From an uncultured Holdemanella sp. (lineage in GTDB: Bacteria > Bacillota_I > Bacilli_A > Erysipelotrichales > Erysipelotrichaceae), in assembly GCA_900754615.1 (NCBI GenBank), contig CAAEDN010000064.1, positions 1-26,833 on the forward strand: a DNA stretch of 26,833 nt, read 5' to 3'. Below, piece after piece: positions 13,216-20,630 of the stretch (its first letter is position 1; the number at the start of each line of letters is the position of its first letter). A program made the position numbers and the translations under genes. A model generated the notes under the pieces. It was not told the DNA's origin. It ran no database searches and was given only the letters and a program-made list of their open reading frames with translations.

Positions 13216-14961
13216 TTATAGTATTTTTTTCTTATCTTTTGTTTGATGTATGATGTTTCTCATTTTCTGCTTTTTTGTTATTTGGTAATCTGTTCTGAAT
13301 CCAAACAATTTATGAAGATCATCTGTAATATCTGTTCTTGTATAGGATGGGATGTATCCATATCCTTCTAATAATGTAAGATTCATCTTTTTCATGGTGT
13401 CCACAATTTTGTCTGCTGTATATTTATATTCTAGTTTGTTTTCTAGAATTCGGAAGAATAATAAGGCCATGAAACAAATAAGGAAATGAGCTTTGATTCT
13501 ATCATCGTCTCTTAAATAAACGGGTCTGGCATCGAAATCTGATTTTAGAATTCTAAAACATTCTTCAATCTGCCATCTTCTTTTGTTGATGGCTATTATA
13601 TCTTGAACATCATCATCAAGATTTGTAACAACGGCATAGAATCCATCATACATTGCTTCTTTTTCAATAACTTCTTGGTCGATTTGCCAGATTTCATCTT
13701 CAGCTAATTCACCATTGTCTGTGAAGGACTGTTTTTTAAGAAATCTAGCAGGATCGTTAGGATTTTTACGATTCTTTTTTGGCTTGCCGCTATCTGTAAT
13801 CATTTTTTGAGCTCTTTGTATTTGATTCTGACGTATAGATGCTTGATATTTTCTGTATTTAGGCGAATAAGTCACAATTAAAGTTTCAGAAAGCTCGTTA
13901 CCGTCATATGGAACTTCTTTGTAGCAGATAGAATTAAAAACTTCTGGATCTTCTTCGTCTAGGTCATTCAAATCAATGAATTTGTTGGAACCAATCTTTC
14001 TATATTGCGATGTAGATAAAGCTGTTTCTCGAACATCTTTTTTTAGCTTTTTAAGAGATTGTGTAATCACGTAAGCTCTTCCGCCTGTTGTGTTCAAAAG
14101 ACGGTTTTTCTTAGAACCAAGTCCACTATCAGAACAATAAACGAATTGAGAACATTGAAAATCATTGATGACTTTATGTTCATGGTCTTTTAATGTCAGC
14201 TGTTCATTTTGGTTTCCAGGAAACAGATCAAATGATAAAGGGAATCCGTCGGCATCCATAAACAATCCCATACCTACTATTGGATTTGGTCTGTTTTCTT
14301 TGTTTTTACCGTACTTGGCATCTCCACGTTCCTGTTCGATTTCGAAATAATAATTTGTACAGTCATAATAAAGAACGCGTGTATTTCTTTTATGGATGTA
14401 GTTTGAATTTCTGTAAAGCTCTGCCTGAATATAGTCACTCTCTTCAGCTAGAACAGTTAATGCTCTGTAGATATCGTGTAAATGATAAGTAGGTTGTTCA
14501 AGAAGCGAATGACAATACTTAAATGAACTTAACTTACTCGTTGGGTTTAAAAAACGAGCATATATCAGATCGGAAAGAATTGCGTTCAAATCGTATTCGT
14601 AATCATGTCTGTTTTTGATGTTTCTGCAGATATTATCCAAATGTAGAGAATAATAAATGCTTTGTAGAAAAAGATAGCCACAATTAAAAGTGTTCTGCTG
14701 ATCCTTCTTGATTGGAATATTTGGATTAAGAGCGATAGAAACTGATTCATTTTCCTTTTTATATTTTTCAGTTTCTATACGTGCCTGTTCCTTTGCCCAG
14801 GCCATAACACCATCTCTGTCTGTATTCAGTTCTTTAGAAAGTTCAGAAAGTTTACCGAGCTTCTTGTAGATTCTTGAAGTGCTTTTACCTTTTTCGTTGA
14901 TGAAAGCATAATTGATATAAAAAGATTCATCTGTTTTAGATTTAGTAGTTGTAACACGCAT
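13216..14961 (-). CDS. IS1634-family transposase (IS4-like DDE)
   Basis: A 581-residue full-length transposase. The DDE triad can be read as D200 (VLYYDCTNYYFE), D278 (YCSDSG) and E466 (RRWQIEECFRILKSD, the YREK-like C1 signature). LFPGNQNEQLTL (246-257) is the segment after the first Asp typical of IS4-related families. A basic linker (about 373-410) separates the second Asp from the insertion domain. No stop or frameshift is present, so the enzyme may be active. Start choice: ATG at 14961 with AGGTGA 5 nt ahead; an in-frame GTG at 14970 overlaps that site. An extended -10 TGATATAAT (14986-14979, including TATAAT at 14984-14979) lies just upstream. Confidence 0.92.
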   Translation of the reverse strand: MRVTTTKSKTDESFYINYAFINEKGKSTSRIYKKLGKLSELSKELNTDRDGVMAWAKEQARIETEKYKKENESVSIALNPNIPIKKDQQNTFNCGYLFLQSIYYSLHLDNICRNIKNRHDYEYDLNAILSDLIYARFLNPTSKLSSFKYCHSLLEQPTYHLHDIYRALTVLAEESDYIQAELYRNSNYIHKRNTRVLYYDCTNYYFEIEQERGDAKYGKNKENRPNPIVGMGLFMDADGFPLSFDLFPGNQNEQLTLKDHEHKVINDFQCSQFVYCSDSGLGSKKNRLLNTTGGRAYVITQSLKKLKKDVRETALSTSQYRKIGSNKFIDLNDLDEEDPEVFNSICYKEVPYDGNELSETLIVTYSPKYRKYQASIRQNQIQRAQKMITDSGKPKKNRKNPNDPARFLKKQSFTDNGELAEDEIWQIDQEVIEKEAMYDGFYAVVTNLDDDVQDIIAINKRRWQIEECFRILKSDFDARPVYLRDDDRIKAHFLICFMALLFFRILENKLEYKYTADKIVDTMKKMNLTLLEGYGYIPSYTRTDITDDLHKLFGFRTDYQITKKQKMRNIIHQTKDKKKIL

Positions 14962-15034
14962 AAATATCACCTAATACAATTATATCACAGAATACGAGAT
15001 AATACGATATACAAAAACAAATAATTTGACAAAA

Positions 15035-15065
15035 AAAGTAAAAGAAAAGCGCTAGTTTAAGCGCT
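15035..15065 (-). terminator. Insulating terminator upstream of the transposase
   Basis: On the minus strand AGCGCT-TAAACT-AGCGCT (15065-15048) is followed by TTTTCTTTT. It precedes the transposase promoter, so it would stop transcription entering the IS from the right, a common way IS elements avoid activation by outside promoters. Confidence 0.7.
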
Positions 15066-15089
15066 ATGTTTAAGATCAGTTGTGAAAAG

Positions 15090-15105
15090 GGGTGTCAAAC
15101 TCCCG
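15090..15105 (-). repeat. Right terminal inverted repeat of the IS
   Basis: On the minus strand CGGGAGTTTGACACCC; the shared core with the left end is TTTGACA plus flanking positions. Confidence 0.65.
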
Positions 15106-15154
15106 AATTTAATTTAAAAAATTTAATAAAATGATTTGACAAAATGAATAAGAT
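15106..15154 (+). repeat. Right copy of the 49-bp direct repeat
   Basis: Exact copy of 13081-13129. It contains the A/T-rich upstream tract, TTGACA (15136-15141) and 13 bp of the spacer of the rpsL promoter, so the operon side keeps a complete promoter after the insertion. Confidence 0.9.
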
Positions 15155-15164
15155 ACGGTATCTT
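15136..15164 (+). promoter_or_regulatory. Promoter of the str operon
   Basis: TTGACA (15136-15141), 17 bp, TATCTT (15159-15164), preceded by an A/T-rich tract that may act as an UP element. The repeat boundary (15154/15155) falls inside the spacer. Confidence 0.75.
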
Positions 15165-15271
15165 AATATTGCATGCGAAATTAGGTTCTGAAAAGAGCCT
15201 ATATTTAATGGATGGGCAGGACCCACCCGGATTCGTTTGCTTGGAAATTGAAATTTTGAAAGGAGGATCTT
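15165..15271 (+). promoter_or_regulatory. Structured rpsL leader
   Basis: Two hairpins: TAGGTTCT-GAAA-AGAGCCTA (15182-15201, 8-bp stem with a GNRA-type tetraloop) and TGGG-CAGGA-CCCA (15213-15225). The rpsL ribosome-binding site AGGAGG follows at 15262-15267. A ribosomal-protein binding site is possible; I cannot match it to a known leader family. Confidence 0.45.
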
Positions 15272-15685
15272 ATGCCTACAATCAACCAGTTGATTCGTAA
15301 AGGTCGTAAGGCCAGTCAAAACGTTTCAAAGTCTCCAGCTTTGAACCGTGGTTACAACTCATTGCAGTCTAAACCAACAAACCAATCAAGTCCACAAAAA
15401 CGTGGAGTTTGTACTCGTGTTGGTACTATGACACCAAAGAAACCAAACTCAGCACTTCGTAAATATGCGCGTGTTCGTTTAAGTAACGGTATGGAAGTTA
15501 CAGCTTACATTCCAGGTATCGGACACAACTTACAGGAACACAGTGTTGTATTGATTCGTGGTGGACGTGTTAAAGACTTACCAGGTGTTCGTTACCACAT
15601 CGTTCGTGGAACTTTGGACTGTGCTGGTGTAAATGACCGTAAACAATCTCGTTCATTATACGGAACTAAAAGACCTAAGAAATAG
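15272..15685 (+). CDS. rpsL: 30S ribosomal protein S12
   Basis: A 137-residue S12 of normal length beginning PTINQLIRKGRK. The streptomycin-site region reads TPKKPNSALRKYARVRL with the usual Lys (TPKKPNS), and GVRYHIVRGTLDCAGV is the second conserved segment. The wild-type-looking TPKKPNS and the LPGVRY region (DLPGVRY) show no obvious resistance substitution. S12 monitors codon-anticodon pairing in the decoding centre. It is the first gene of the str operon; the IS sits directly upstream of its promoter. Confidence 0.98.
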   Translation: MPTINQLIRKGRKASQNVSKSPALNRGYNSLQSKPTNQSSPQKRGVCTRVGTMTPKKPNSALRKYARVRLSNGMEVTAYIPGIGHNLQEHSVVLIRGGRVKDLPGVRYHIVRGTLDCAGVNDRKQSRSLYGTKRPKK

Positions 15686-15710
15686 ATCAATCGTGAAAGG
15701 AGGAAATTAG

Positions 15711-16181
15711 ATGCCTAGAAAAGGACACATTGCGAAACGTGACGTACTAGTCGACCCAATTTATAACTCTAAGTTGGTTACTCGTTTGATCAACAAAATC
15801 ATGATTGATGGTAAAAAAGGGGTTGCACAAACTATTTTGTACAACGCGTTTGAAATCGTAGAAGTAAAAACAGGAAAAGCACCAATGGAGGTTTTCGAAC
15901 AAGCTTTAGAAAACGTTATGCCTCAATTGGAATTGAAAGTTAGACGTGTAGGTGGAGCCAACTACCAAGTACCAGTTGAAGTAAGCGACGAACGTCGTTT
16001 GACTTTAGGACTTCGTTGGATTGTAAACTACGCACGTTTACGTAACGAAAAAACAATGGAACAGAGATTAGCAGCTGAGATTATCGATGCTTCTAATGGA
16101 ACTGGTGCCAGTGTTAAAAAACGTGAAGACACTCACAAAATGGCAGAAGCTAACAAGGCTTATGCTCACTACCGTTGGTAA
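15711..16181 (+). CDS. rpsG: 30S ribosomal protein S7
   Basis: A 156-residue S7 beginning PRKGHIAKRDVLVDP. The conserved segments KVRRVGGANYQVPVEV and RRLTLGLRWIVNYAR are present, as is the C-terminal HKMAEANKAYAHYRW. S7 nucleates assembly of the 30S head. It lies 25 nt after rpsL with AGGAGG, and 18 nt before fusA, in the usual operon order. Confidence 0.98.
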   Translation: MPRKGHIAKRDVLVDPIYNSKLVTRLINKIMIDGKKGVAQTILYNAFEIVEVKTGKAPMEVFEQALENVMPQLELKVRRVGGANYQVPVEVSDERRLTLGLRWIVNYARLRNEKTMEQRLAAEIIDASNGTGASVKKREDTHKMAEANKAYAHYRW

Positions 16182-16199
16182 GAGAAGGAGTAAAGAAAT

Positions 16200-18296
16200 A
16201 TGCCTAGAGACTATGCTTTACACGAAACTCGTAACATCGGTATCATGGCTCACATCGATGCCGGTAAAACAACAACAACAGAACGTATTCTTTACTACTC
16301 TGGTGTAAACCATAAGATTGGTGAAACACACGATGGAGCTAGTACAATGGACTGGATGGAGCAAGAACAAGAACGTGGTATCACAATCACTTCTGCTGCT
16401 ACAACAGCTCACTGGAAAAAGACAGACGGAACTGGTAAAGAATGTCGTATTAATATCATCGATACACCAGGCCACGTAGACTTCACTGTAGAAGTTGAAC
16501 GTAGTTTACGTGTATTAGATGGTGCCGTAACAGTATTAGATGCTAAAGCAGGTGTTGAACCTCAAACTGAAACTGTTTGGCGTCAAGCTACTGAATATAA
16601 CGTTCCACGTATTGTATTCTGTAACAAAATGGATGCTACAGGTGCTGACTTCTTAATGTCATGCAATACAATCATCGATCGTTTAGGGGCTAAATCTTGT
16701 CCAATTCAGTTACCAATCGGTGCTGAATCAGATTTCGAAGCTATCATTGATATTATCAAGAGAAAAGCTTATGAATTTAGTGGAGATTTCGGTCGAGTAA
16801 TGACTGAAATTCCAGTTCCAGAAGATATGGTAGATCTTATGGAAGAATATCGTGCTAAATTATTAGATTACTTAGCAGATTATGATGAAGACTTCATGAT
16901 GCAAGTGTTAGAAGGTGAAGAACCTTCAATTGAAGAAATCAAACGTGTATTACGTATTGCTGTATGTAATGGTGACTTCTTCCCAGTATTATGTGGATCT
17001 GCATATAAGAACAAAGGTGTTCAATTAGTATTGGACGCAGTAGTAGATTACTTACCAAGTCCATTAGATGTACCTTCAATTAAGGGTACTACATTAGACG
17101 GAGAACCAGATGTTCGTCACCCTGATGATAATCAACCATTCTCTGCATTAGCATTTAAGATTGCTACAGACCCATTCGTTGGAAAATTATCTTTCTTCCG
17201 TGTTTATTCAGGTACTGCAAAAGCAGGAAGTTATGTATTAAACTCAACTAAAGATAAAAAAGAACGTTTCGGACGTATCGTTCAGATGCACGCCAATGCA
17301 CGTAAAGAAATCACTGAAGTTTACTCAGGTGATATCGCTGCTGCAGTTGGTTTAAAGGTTACTACAACAGGTGATACATTGTGTGATGAAGATCATCCAA
17401 TCATCCTTGAATCTATGGAATTCCCTGAACCAGTAATCGAATTGTCTTTGGAACCAAAAACAAAAGCTGACCAAGACAAAATGGGATTGGCTCTTGCAAA
17501 ACTTGCAGAAGAAGACCCTACTTTCAAAACATATACAAACGAAGAAACAGGACAAACAATCATTGCCGGTGTAGGTGAACTTCACTTGGATATCATTGTT
17601 GACCGTTTACGTCGTGAATTTAAAGTTGAAGCAAATGTTGGACAACCACAAGTTGCTTACCGTGAAACAATTCGTCAGGCTGCTGATTGTGAAGGAAAAT
17701 ACATCCGTCAGTCAGGTGGTCGTGGACAATATGGTCACGTATGGATCAAATTCGAACCAAATGAAGGAAAAGGATTTGAATTCGTTGATGCTATCGTTGG
17801 TGGTAGCGTACCTAGAGAATATATCAAACCAACTCAAGAAGGTTTGGAAGCAGCATTGGAAAATGGTATGGTTGCAGGTTACCCAGTAATCGATATCAAA
17901 GCTACATTATTTGATGGATCATACCACGATGTCGACTCTAGTGAAATGGCTTATAAGATTGCCGCTAGTATGGCATTAAAAGAAGCTGGAAAGAAATGTA
18001 AACCTGTTATTCTAGAACCAATTATGTTCGTAGAAGTAACTGCACCAAGTGAATACTTAGGTAGCGTTATGGGTGACATTTCAAGTCGTCGTGGACAAAT
18101 CACTGAACAGGAAGAACGTGGAAATGCCATTATCGTTCGTGCACATGTTCCATTATCAGAAATGTTCGGATATGTTACAGACTTACGTAGCTTTACTCAG
18201 GGACGTGGAAACTACTCTATGAAGTTCGACCACTATTCAGAAGTTCCAAAGAGTATTGCAGAAAAAATTATTAAAGAGAATTCAAGCGAAAACTAG
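16200..18296 (+). CDS. fusA: Elongation factor G
   Basis: A 698-residue EF-G of normal length. G-domain motifs: G1 AHIDAGKTTTTE (about 17-28), G2 region RGITITSAATTA, G3 DTPGHVDF and G4 NKMD. Domains II-V are complete, with the domain IV tip segment SGGRGQYGHVWI and a normal C-terminus. It drives ribosomal translocation by GTP hydrolysis. The bases around its stop codon form a 10-bp hairpin and also hold the tuf -35 element. Confidence 0.98.
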   Translation: MPRDYALHETRNIGIMAHIDAGKTTTTERILYYSGVNHKIGETHDGASTMDWMEQEQERGITITSAATTAHWKKTDGTGKECRINIIDTPGHVDFTVEVERSLRVLDGAVTVLDAKAGVEPQTETVWRQATEYNVPRIVFCNKMDATGADFLMSCNTIIDRLGAKSCPIQLPIGAESDFEAIIDIIKRKAYEFSGDFGRVMTEIPVPEDMVDLMEEYRAKLLDYLADYDEDFMMQVLEGEEPSIEEIKRVLRIAVCNGDFFPVLCGSAYKNKGVQLVLDAVVDYLPSPLDVPSIKGTTLDGEPDVRHPDDNQPFSALAFKIATDPFVGKLSFFRVYSGTAKAGSYVLNSTKDKKERFGRIVQMHANARKEITEVYSGDIAAAVGLKVTTTGDTLCDEDHPIILESMEFPEPVIELSLEPKTKADQDKMGLALAKLAEEDPTFKTYTNEETGQTIIAGVGELHLDIIVDRLRREFKVEANVGQPQVAYRETIRQAADCEGKYIRQSGGRGQYGHVWIKFEPNEGKGFEFVDAIVGGSVPREYIKPTQEGLEAALENGMVAGYPVIDIKATLFDGSYHDVDSSEMAYKIAASMALKEAGKKCKPVILEPIMFVEVTAPSEYLGSVMGDISSRRGQITEQEERGNAIIVRAHVPLSEMFGYVTDLRSFTQGRGNYSMKFDHYSEVPKSIAEKIIKENSSEN

Positions 18297-18310
18297 TTGA
18301 TTTTCGCTTG
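18283..18310 (+). other. 10-bp hairpin around the fusA stop codon
   Basis: CAAGCGAAAA (18283-18292) pairs with TTTTCGCTTG (18301-18310), with the TAG stop (18294-18296) in the loop. No T run follows, so it is not a standard terminator; mRNA processing or stability control between fusA and tuf is possible. Confidence 0.55.
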
Positions 18311-18325
18311 GTTCTGAAATACAAT
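18297..18325 (+). promoter_or_regulatory. Separate tuf promoter with a dyad at the -10
   Basis: TTGATT (18297-18302), exactly 17 bp, TACAAT (18320-18325). An inverted repeat, ATACAAT-ATTT-ATTGTAT (18319-18336), covers the -10 and the start region. This would allow tuf to be expressed above the rest of the str operon. Confidence 0.6.
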
Positions 18326-18368
18326 ATTTATTGTATGAAATATGTTAGCATTTAGGAGGAAATTATAA

Positions 18369-19553
18369 ATGGCTAAGGAAAAATTTGACAGAAGTAAAAC
18401 TCACGTTAATATTGGTACTATCGGTCACGTTGACCACGGTAAAACAACATTAACAGCAGCTATTACAACAGTATTAGCTAAAAAAGGTATGGCTAAAGCT
18501 GAAGCTTATGACCAAATCGATGGTGCTCCAGAAGAAAAAGAACGTGGAATCACTATCAACACAGCACACGTTGAATACCAAACAGAAAAACGTCACTATG
18601 CACACGTTGACTGTCCAGGCCACGCCGATTATGTAAAAAACATGATCACTGGTGCTGCTCAGATGGACGGAGCAATCTTAGTAGTTGCTGCATCTGATGG
18701 ACCTATGCCTCAAACACGTGAACACATCTTGTTAGCACGTCAGGTAGGTGTTAAATATATCGTTGTTTACTTAAACAAATGCGATATGGTTGATGATGAA
18801 GAATTAATCGACTTAGTAGAAATGGAAGTTCGTGAATTATTAAACGAATACGGATTCGACGGAGACGAAACTCCAGTTATCCGTGGATCAGCTTTAAAAG
18901 CTCTTGAAGGAGATCCTAAATACGAAGAATCAATCTACGAATTGATGAATGCTGTTGACACTTGGATTCCAGATCCAGCTCGTGAAATGGATAAACCATT
19001 CTTAATGGCAATCGAAGACGTTATGACAATTTCTGGTCGTGGTACAGTAGCTACAGGACGTGTTGAACGTGGTCAAGCTCACTTAAACGACGAAGTTGAA
19101 ATCGTTGGTATTAAAGACACTCAAAAAACAGTATTAACTGGTTTGGAAATGTTCCACAAACAATTAGACGTTGCTGAAGCAGGTGACAACATTGGTGCAT
19201 TGTTACGTGGTATTGCACGTGACCAAATCCAACGTGGACAAGTATTAGCTAAACCTGGAAGTGTACACCCTCACACTAAATTTAAAGCACAAGTTTATGT
19301 TTTAACTAAAGAAGAAGGTGGACGTCACACTCCATTCGTTTCTAACTACCGTCCTCAATTCTACTTCCGTACAACTGACGTTACAGGTGTAATTACATTG
19401 CCAGAAGGAACTGATATGGTAATGCCTGGTGACAACGTTGTTATGAACGTTGAATTGATCGCTCCAATCGCTATCGAAACTGGTACTAAGTTCTCTATCC
19501 GTGAAGGTGGACACACTGTAGGTGCTGGTAACGTTACTGAAATCGACGCGTAA
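18369..19553 (+). CDS. tuf: Elongation factor Tu
   Basis: A 394-residue EF-Tu of normal length. G1 GHVDHGKTTLT (about 18-28), switch I RGITINTAHVEY, G3 DCPGHADYVKNM and G4 NKCD are present, and domains II and III are complete to the C-terminal GGHTVGAGNVTEI. It delivers aminoacyl-tRNA to the ribosome. It has its own AGGAGG and, probably, its own promoter within the fusA-tuf gap, and is followed by a strong terminator. Confidence 0.98.
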   Translation: MAKEKFDRSKTHVNIGTIGHVDHGKTTLTAAITTVLAKKGMAKAEAYDQIDGAPEEKERGITINTAHVEYQTEKRHYAHVDCPGHADYVKNMITGAAQMDGAILVVAASDGPMPQTREHILLARQVGVKYIVVYLNKCDMVDDEELIDLVEMEVRELLNEYGFDGDETPVIRGSALKALEGDPKYEESIYELMNAVDTWIPDPAREMDKPFLMAIEDVMTISGRGTVATGRVERGQAHLNDEVEIVGIKDTQKTVLTGLEMFHKQLDVAEAGDNIGALLRGIARDQIQRGQVLAKPGSVHPHTKFKAQVYVLTKEEGGRHTPFVSNYRPQFYFRTTDVTGVITLPEGTDMVMPGDNVVMNVELIAPIAIETGTKFSIREGGHTVGAGNVTEIDA

Positions 19554-19570
19554 TTTAGATATGTAACTTA

Positions 19571-19601
19571 AGACTGATGCATTTGTATCAGTCTTTTTTT
19601 T
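19571..19601 (+). terminator. Terminator of tuf
   Basis: Stem AGACTGAT (19571-19578) with ATCAGTCT (19587-19594), loop GCATTTGT, then eight T. The loop and 3' arm also hold the -35 of the following lysR promoter. Confidence 0.9.
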
Positions 19602-19611
19602 GCGTTATAAT
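19583..19611 (+). promoter_or_regulatory. Promoter of the LysR gene, overlapping the tuf terminator
   Basis: TTGTAT (19583-19588), 17 bp, TATAAT (19606-19611). The -35 lies in the loop and 3' arm of the tuf terminator hairpin. Confidence 0.6.
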
Positions 19612-19632
19612 TTTTTTCGAAAAGAGGGAATT

Positions 19633-20502
19633 ATGGATTACGAAAAATGTAAAGCGTTAATATGTTCAATAGATTTTGGAAAACTGTCTTTAGCTGCTCA
19701 ACACTTAGGTGTTACTACTCCAACTATTAGTAAAATGATTACAAGTTTGGAACGGGAAACTGGACTCAAGTTATTGAATCGAACTAGAGAAGGAGTAACT
19801 CCGACTGAATCTTGTCTTAAATTATTAGATAATTTTAGAAAATTCGTTTATGATGGGTCTATTTTGGAACAAAAGTCTTCTCAAATAAATGGTGTCGACT
19901 TTGGTAGAGTTAATATTGGTGTTGCTCACCGATTCTACTATAAGTGGCTTGCTCATATAGTTAAAGGTTTTAAGGAATTATATCCTAATATTGATATTCA
20001 AATTTATCATGGATATAGTACTTTTTTATTAAATTCATTAGAAAAAAGAAGCATTGACGTATGTATAATTTCAAAAAGAGAAGGTCAATATAATTGGATT
20101 CATCTAATGGATGATCCAATGGTGGCAATGATACCTTGTGATAATCCTCTCTCTAAAAAGGATAGAATATCGTTAGATGTATTTGAAAAAGAAAAATATG
20201 TTTGTTCTTATCCGAATAAGGATACAGATTCGGCAAGAGTTTTTCGAAAGTATAATATTCACCCCAATATACAATTATCGACTTCCGATTCCTATGCTGC
20301 TTATACTATTATTGATGAAGGTTTAGGTATTAGTTTAGAAACAAAGTCCACTGCTCAATTCTATAAGGGAAATAATGTGAGATTGATTCCAATAAAGCCA
20401 GCAGAATATGTACCTATTGGAATTGCTACTAACAAAGAGATGACACCAGCAACACAAACATTTATAAATTATGTATACAATCATTTACCCGAAGAATTAT
20501 AG
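19633..20502 (+). CDS. LysR family transcriptional regulator
   Basis: A 289-residue LTTR. The N-terminal HTH covers about 1-60, with LSLAAQHLGVTTPTISKMI as the helix-turn-helix and LERETGLKLLNRTREGVTPT as the wing. A periplasmic-binding-protein-like effector domain covers about 85-289, starting GRVNIGVAH. The next gene in the same direction is an O-acetylhomoserine sulfhydrylase with a dyad upstream of its promoter, so control of sulfur amino-acid synthesis is a reasonable inference (compare CysB- and CmbR-type regulators). ATG at 19633 is preceded by AGAGGG; the upstream in-frame TTG at 19600 lies in the promoter and is rejected. Confidence 0.85.
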   Translation: MDYEKCKALICSIDFGKLSLAAQHLGVTTPTISKMITSLERETGLKLLNRTREGVTPTESCLKLLDNFRKFVYDGSILEQKSSQINGVDFGRVNIGVAHRFYYKWLAHIVKGFKELYPNIDIQIYHGYSTFLLNSLEKRSIDVCIISKREGQYNWIHLMDDPMVAMIPCDNPLSKKDRISLDVFEKEKYVCSYPNKDTDSARVFRKYNIHPNIQLSTSDSYAAYTIIDEGLGISLETKSTAQFYKGNNVRLIPIKPAEYVPIGIATNKEMTPATQTFINYVYNHLPEEL

Positions 20503-20511
20503 TCTTCGGGT
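20487..20511 (+). terminator. Hairpin at the lysR stop, weak terminator
   Basis: ACCCGAAGA (20487-20495) pairs with TCTTCGGGT (20503-20511), with the TAG stop in the loop. Only TTTATTA follows, so termination may be partial. Confidence 0.55.
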
Positions 20512-20526
20512 TTATTACATGAAAAA

Positions 20527-20554
20527 ATGTAAGAATGATGTAAAATGTTTACAT
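20527..20554. promoter_or_regulatory. Candidate LysR-type operator upstream of the sulfhydrylase gene
   Basis: An inverted repeat, ATGTAAA-ATG-TTTACAT (20538-20554), is preceded by an extra half site ATGTAA (20527-20532) in direct orientation, 11 bp upstream. The -35 starts 6 bp after the dyad. This resembles the extended multi-half-site layout bound by LysR tetramers. Confidence 0.5.
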
Positions 20555-20560
20555 TTACCG

Positions 20561-20589
20561 TTGACAATGGATCAATTATAATATATCAT
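20561..20589 (+). promoter_or_regulatory. Promoter of the O-acetylhomoserine sulfhydrylase gene
   Basis: TTGACA (20561-20566), 17 bp, TATCAT (20584-20589). A TATAAT at 20577-20582 is also present but has no -35 at good spacing. Confidence 0.6.
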
Positions 20590-20630
20590 ACAAAACATAT
20601 AAGAATAGTATGAATTAAGGAGAATTGATT

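Larger units (their letters stand above)
13130..15105 (-). mobile_element. IS1634-family insertion sequence, apparently intact
   Basis: The 1976-bp element lies exactly between the two 49-bp repeats. Imperfect terminal inverted repeats are visible when the left end (13130-13145) is compared with the reverse complement of the right end (15105-15090): 11 of 16 positions agree, with the core TTTGACA in common. It carries one transposase gene on the minus strand with its own promoter, a bidirectional terminator near the left end and an insulating terminator near the right end. From memory, IS1634 and relatives such as IS1549 are known for long, variable target duplications, which fits the 49 bp seen here. 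Confidence 0.88.

Noticed and set aside
13081..15154. 49-bp repeats as attachment sites of an integrated phage or as CRISPR repeats
   Set aside because: Only two copies are present, flanking a 1976-bp element with a single DDE transposase and no integrase. A target-site duplication of an IS1634-type element explains them.
15272..15685. Streptomycin-resistance substitution in S12
   Set aside because: The TPKKPNS and LPGVRY regions look like the common susceptible form.
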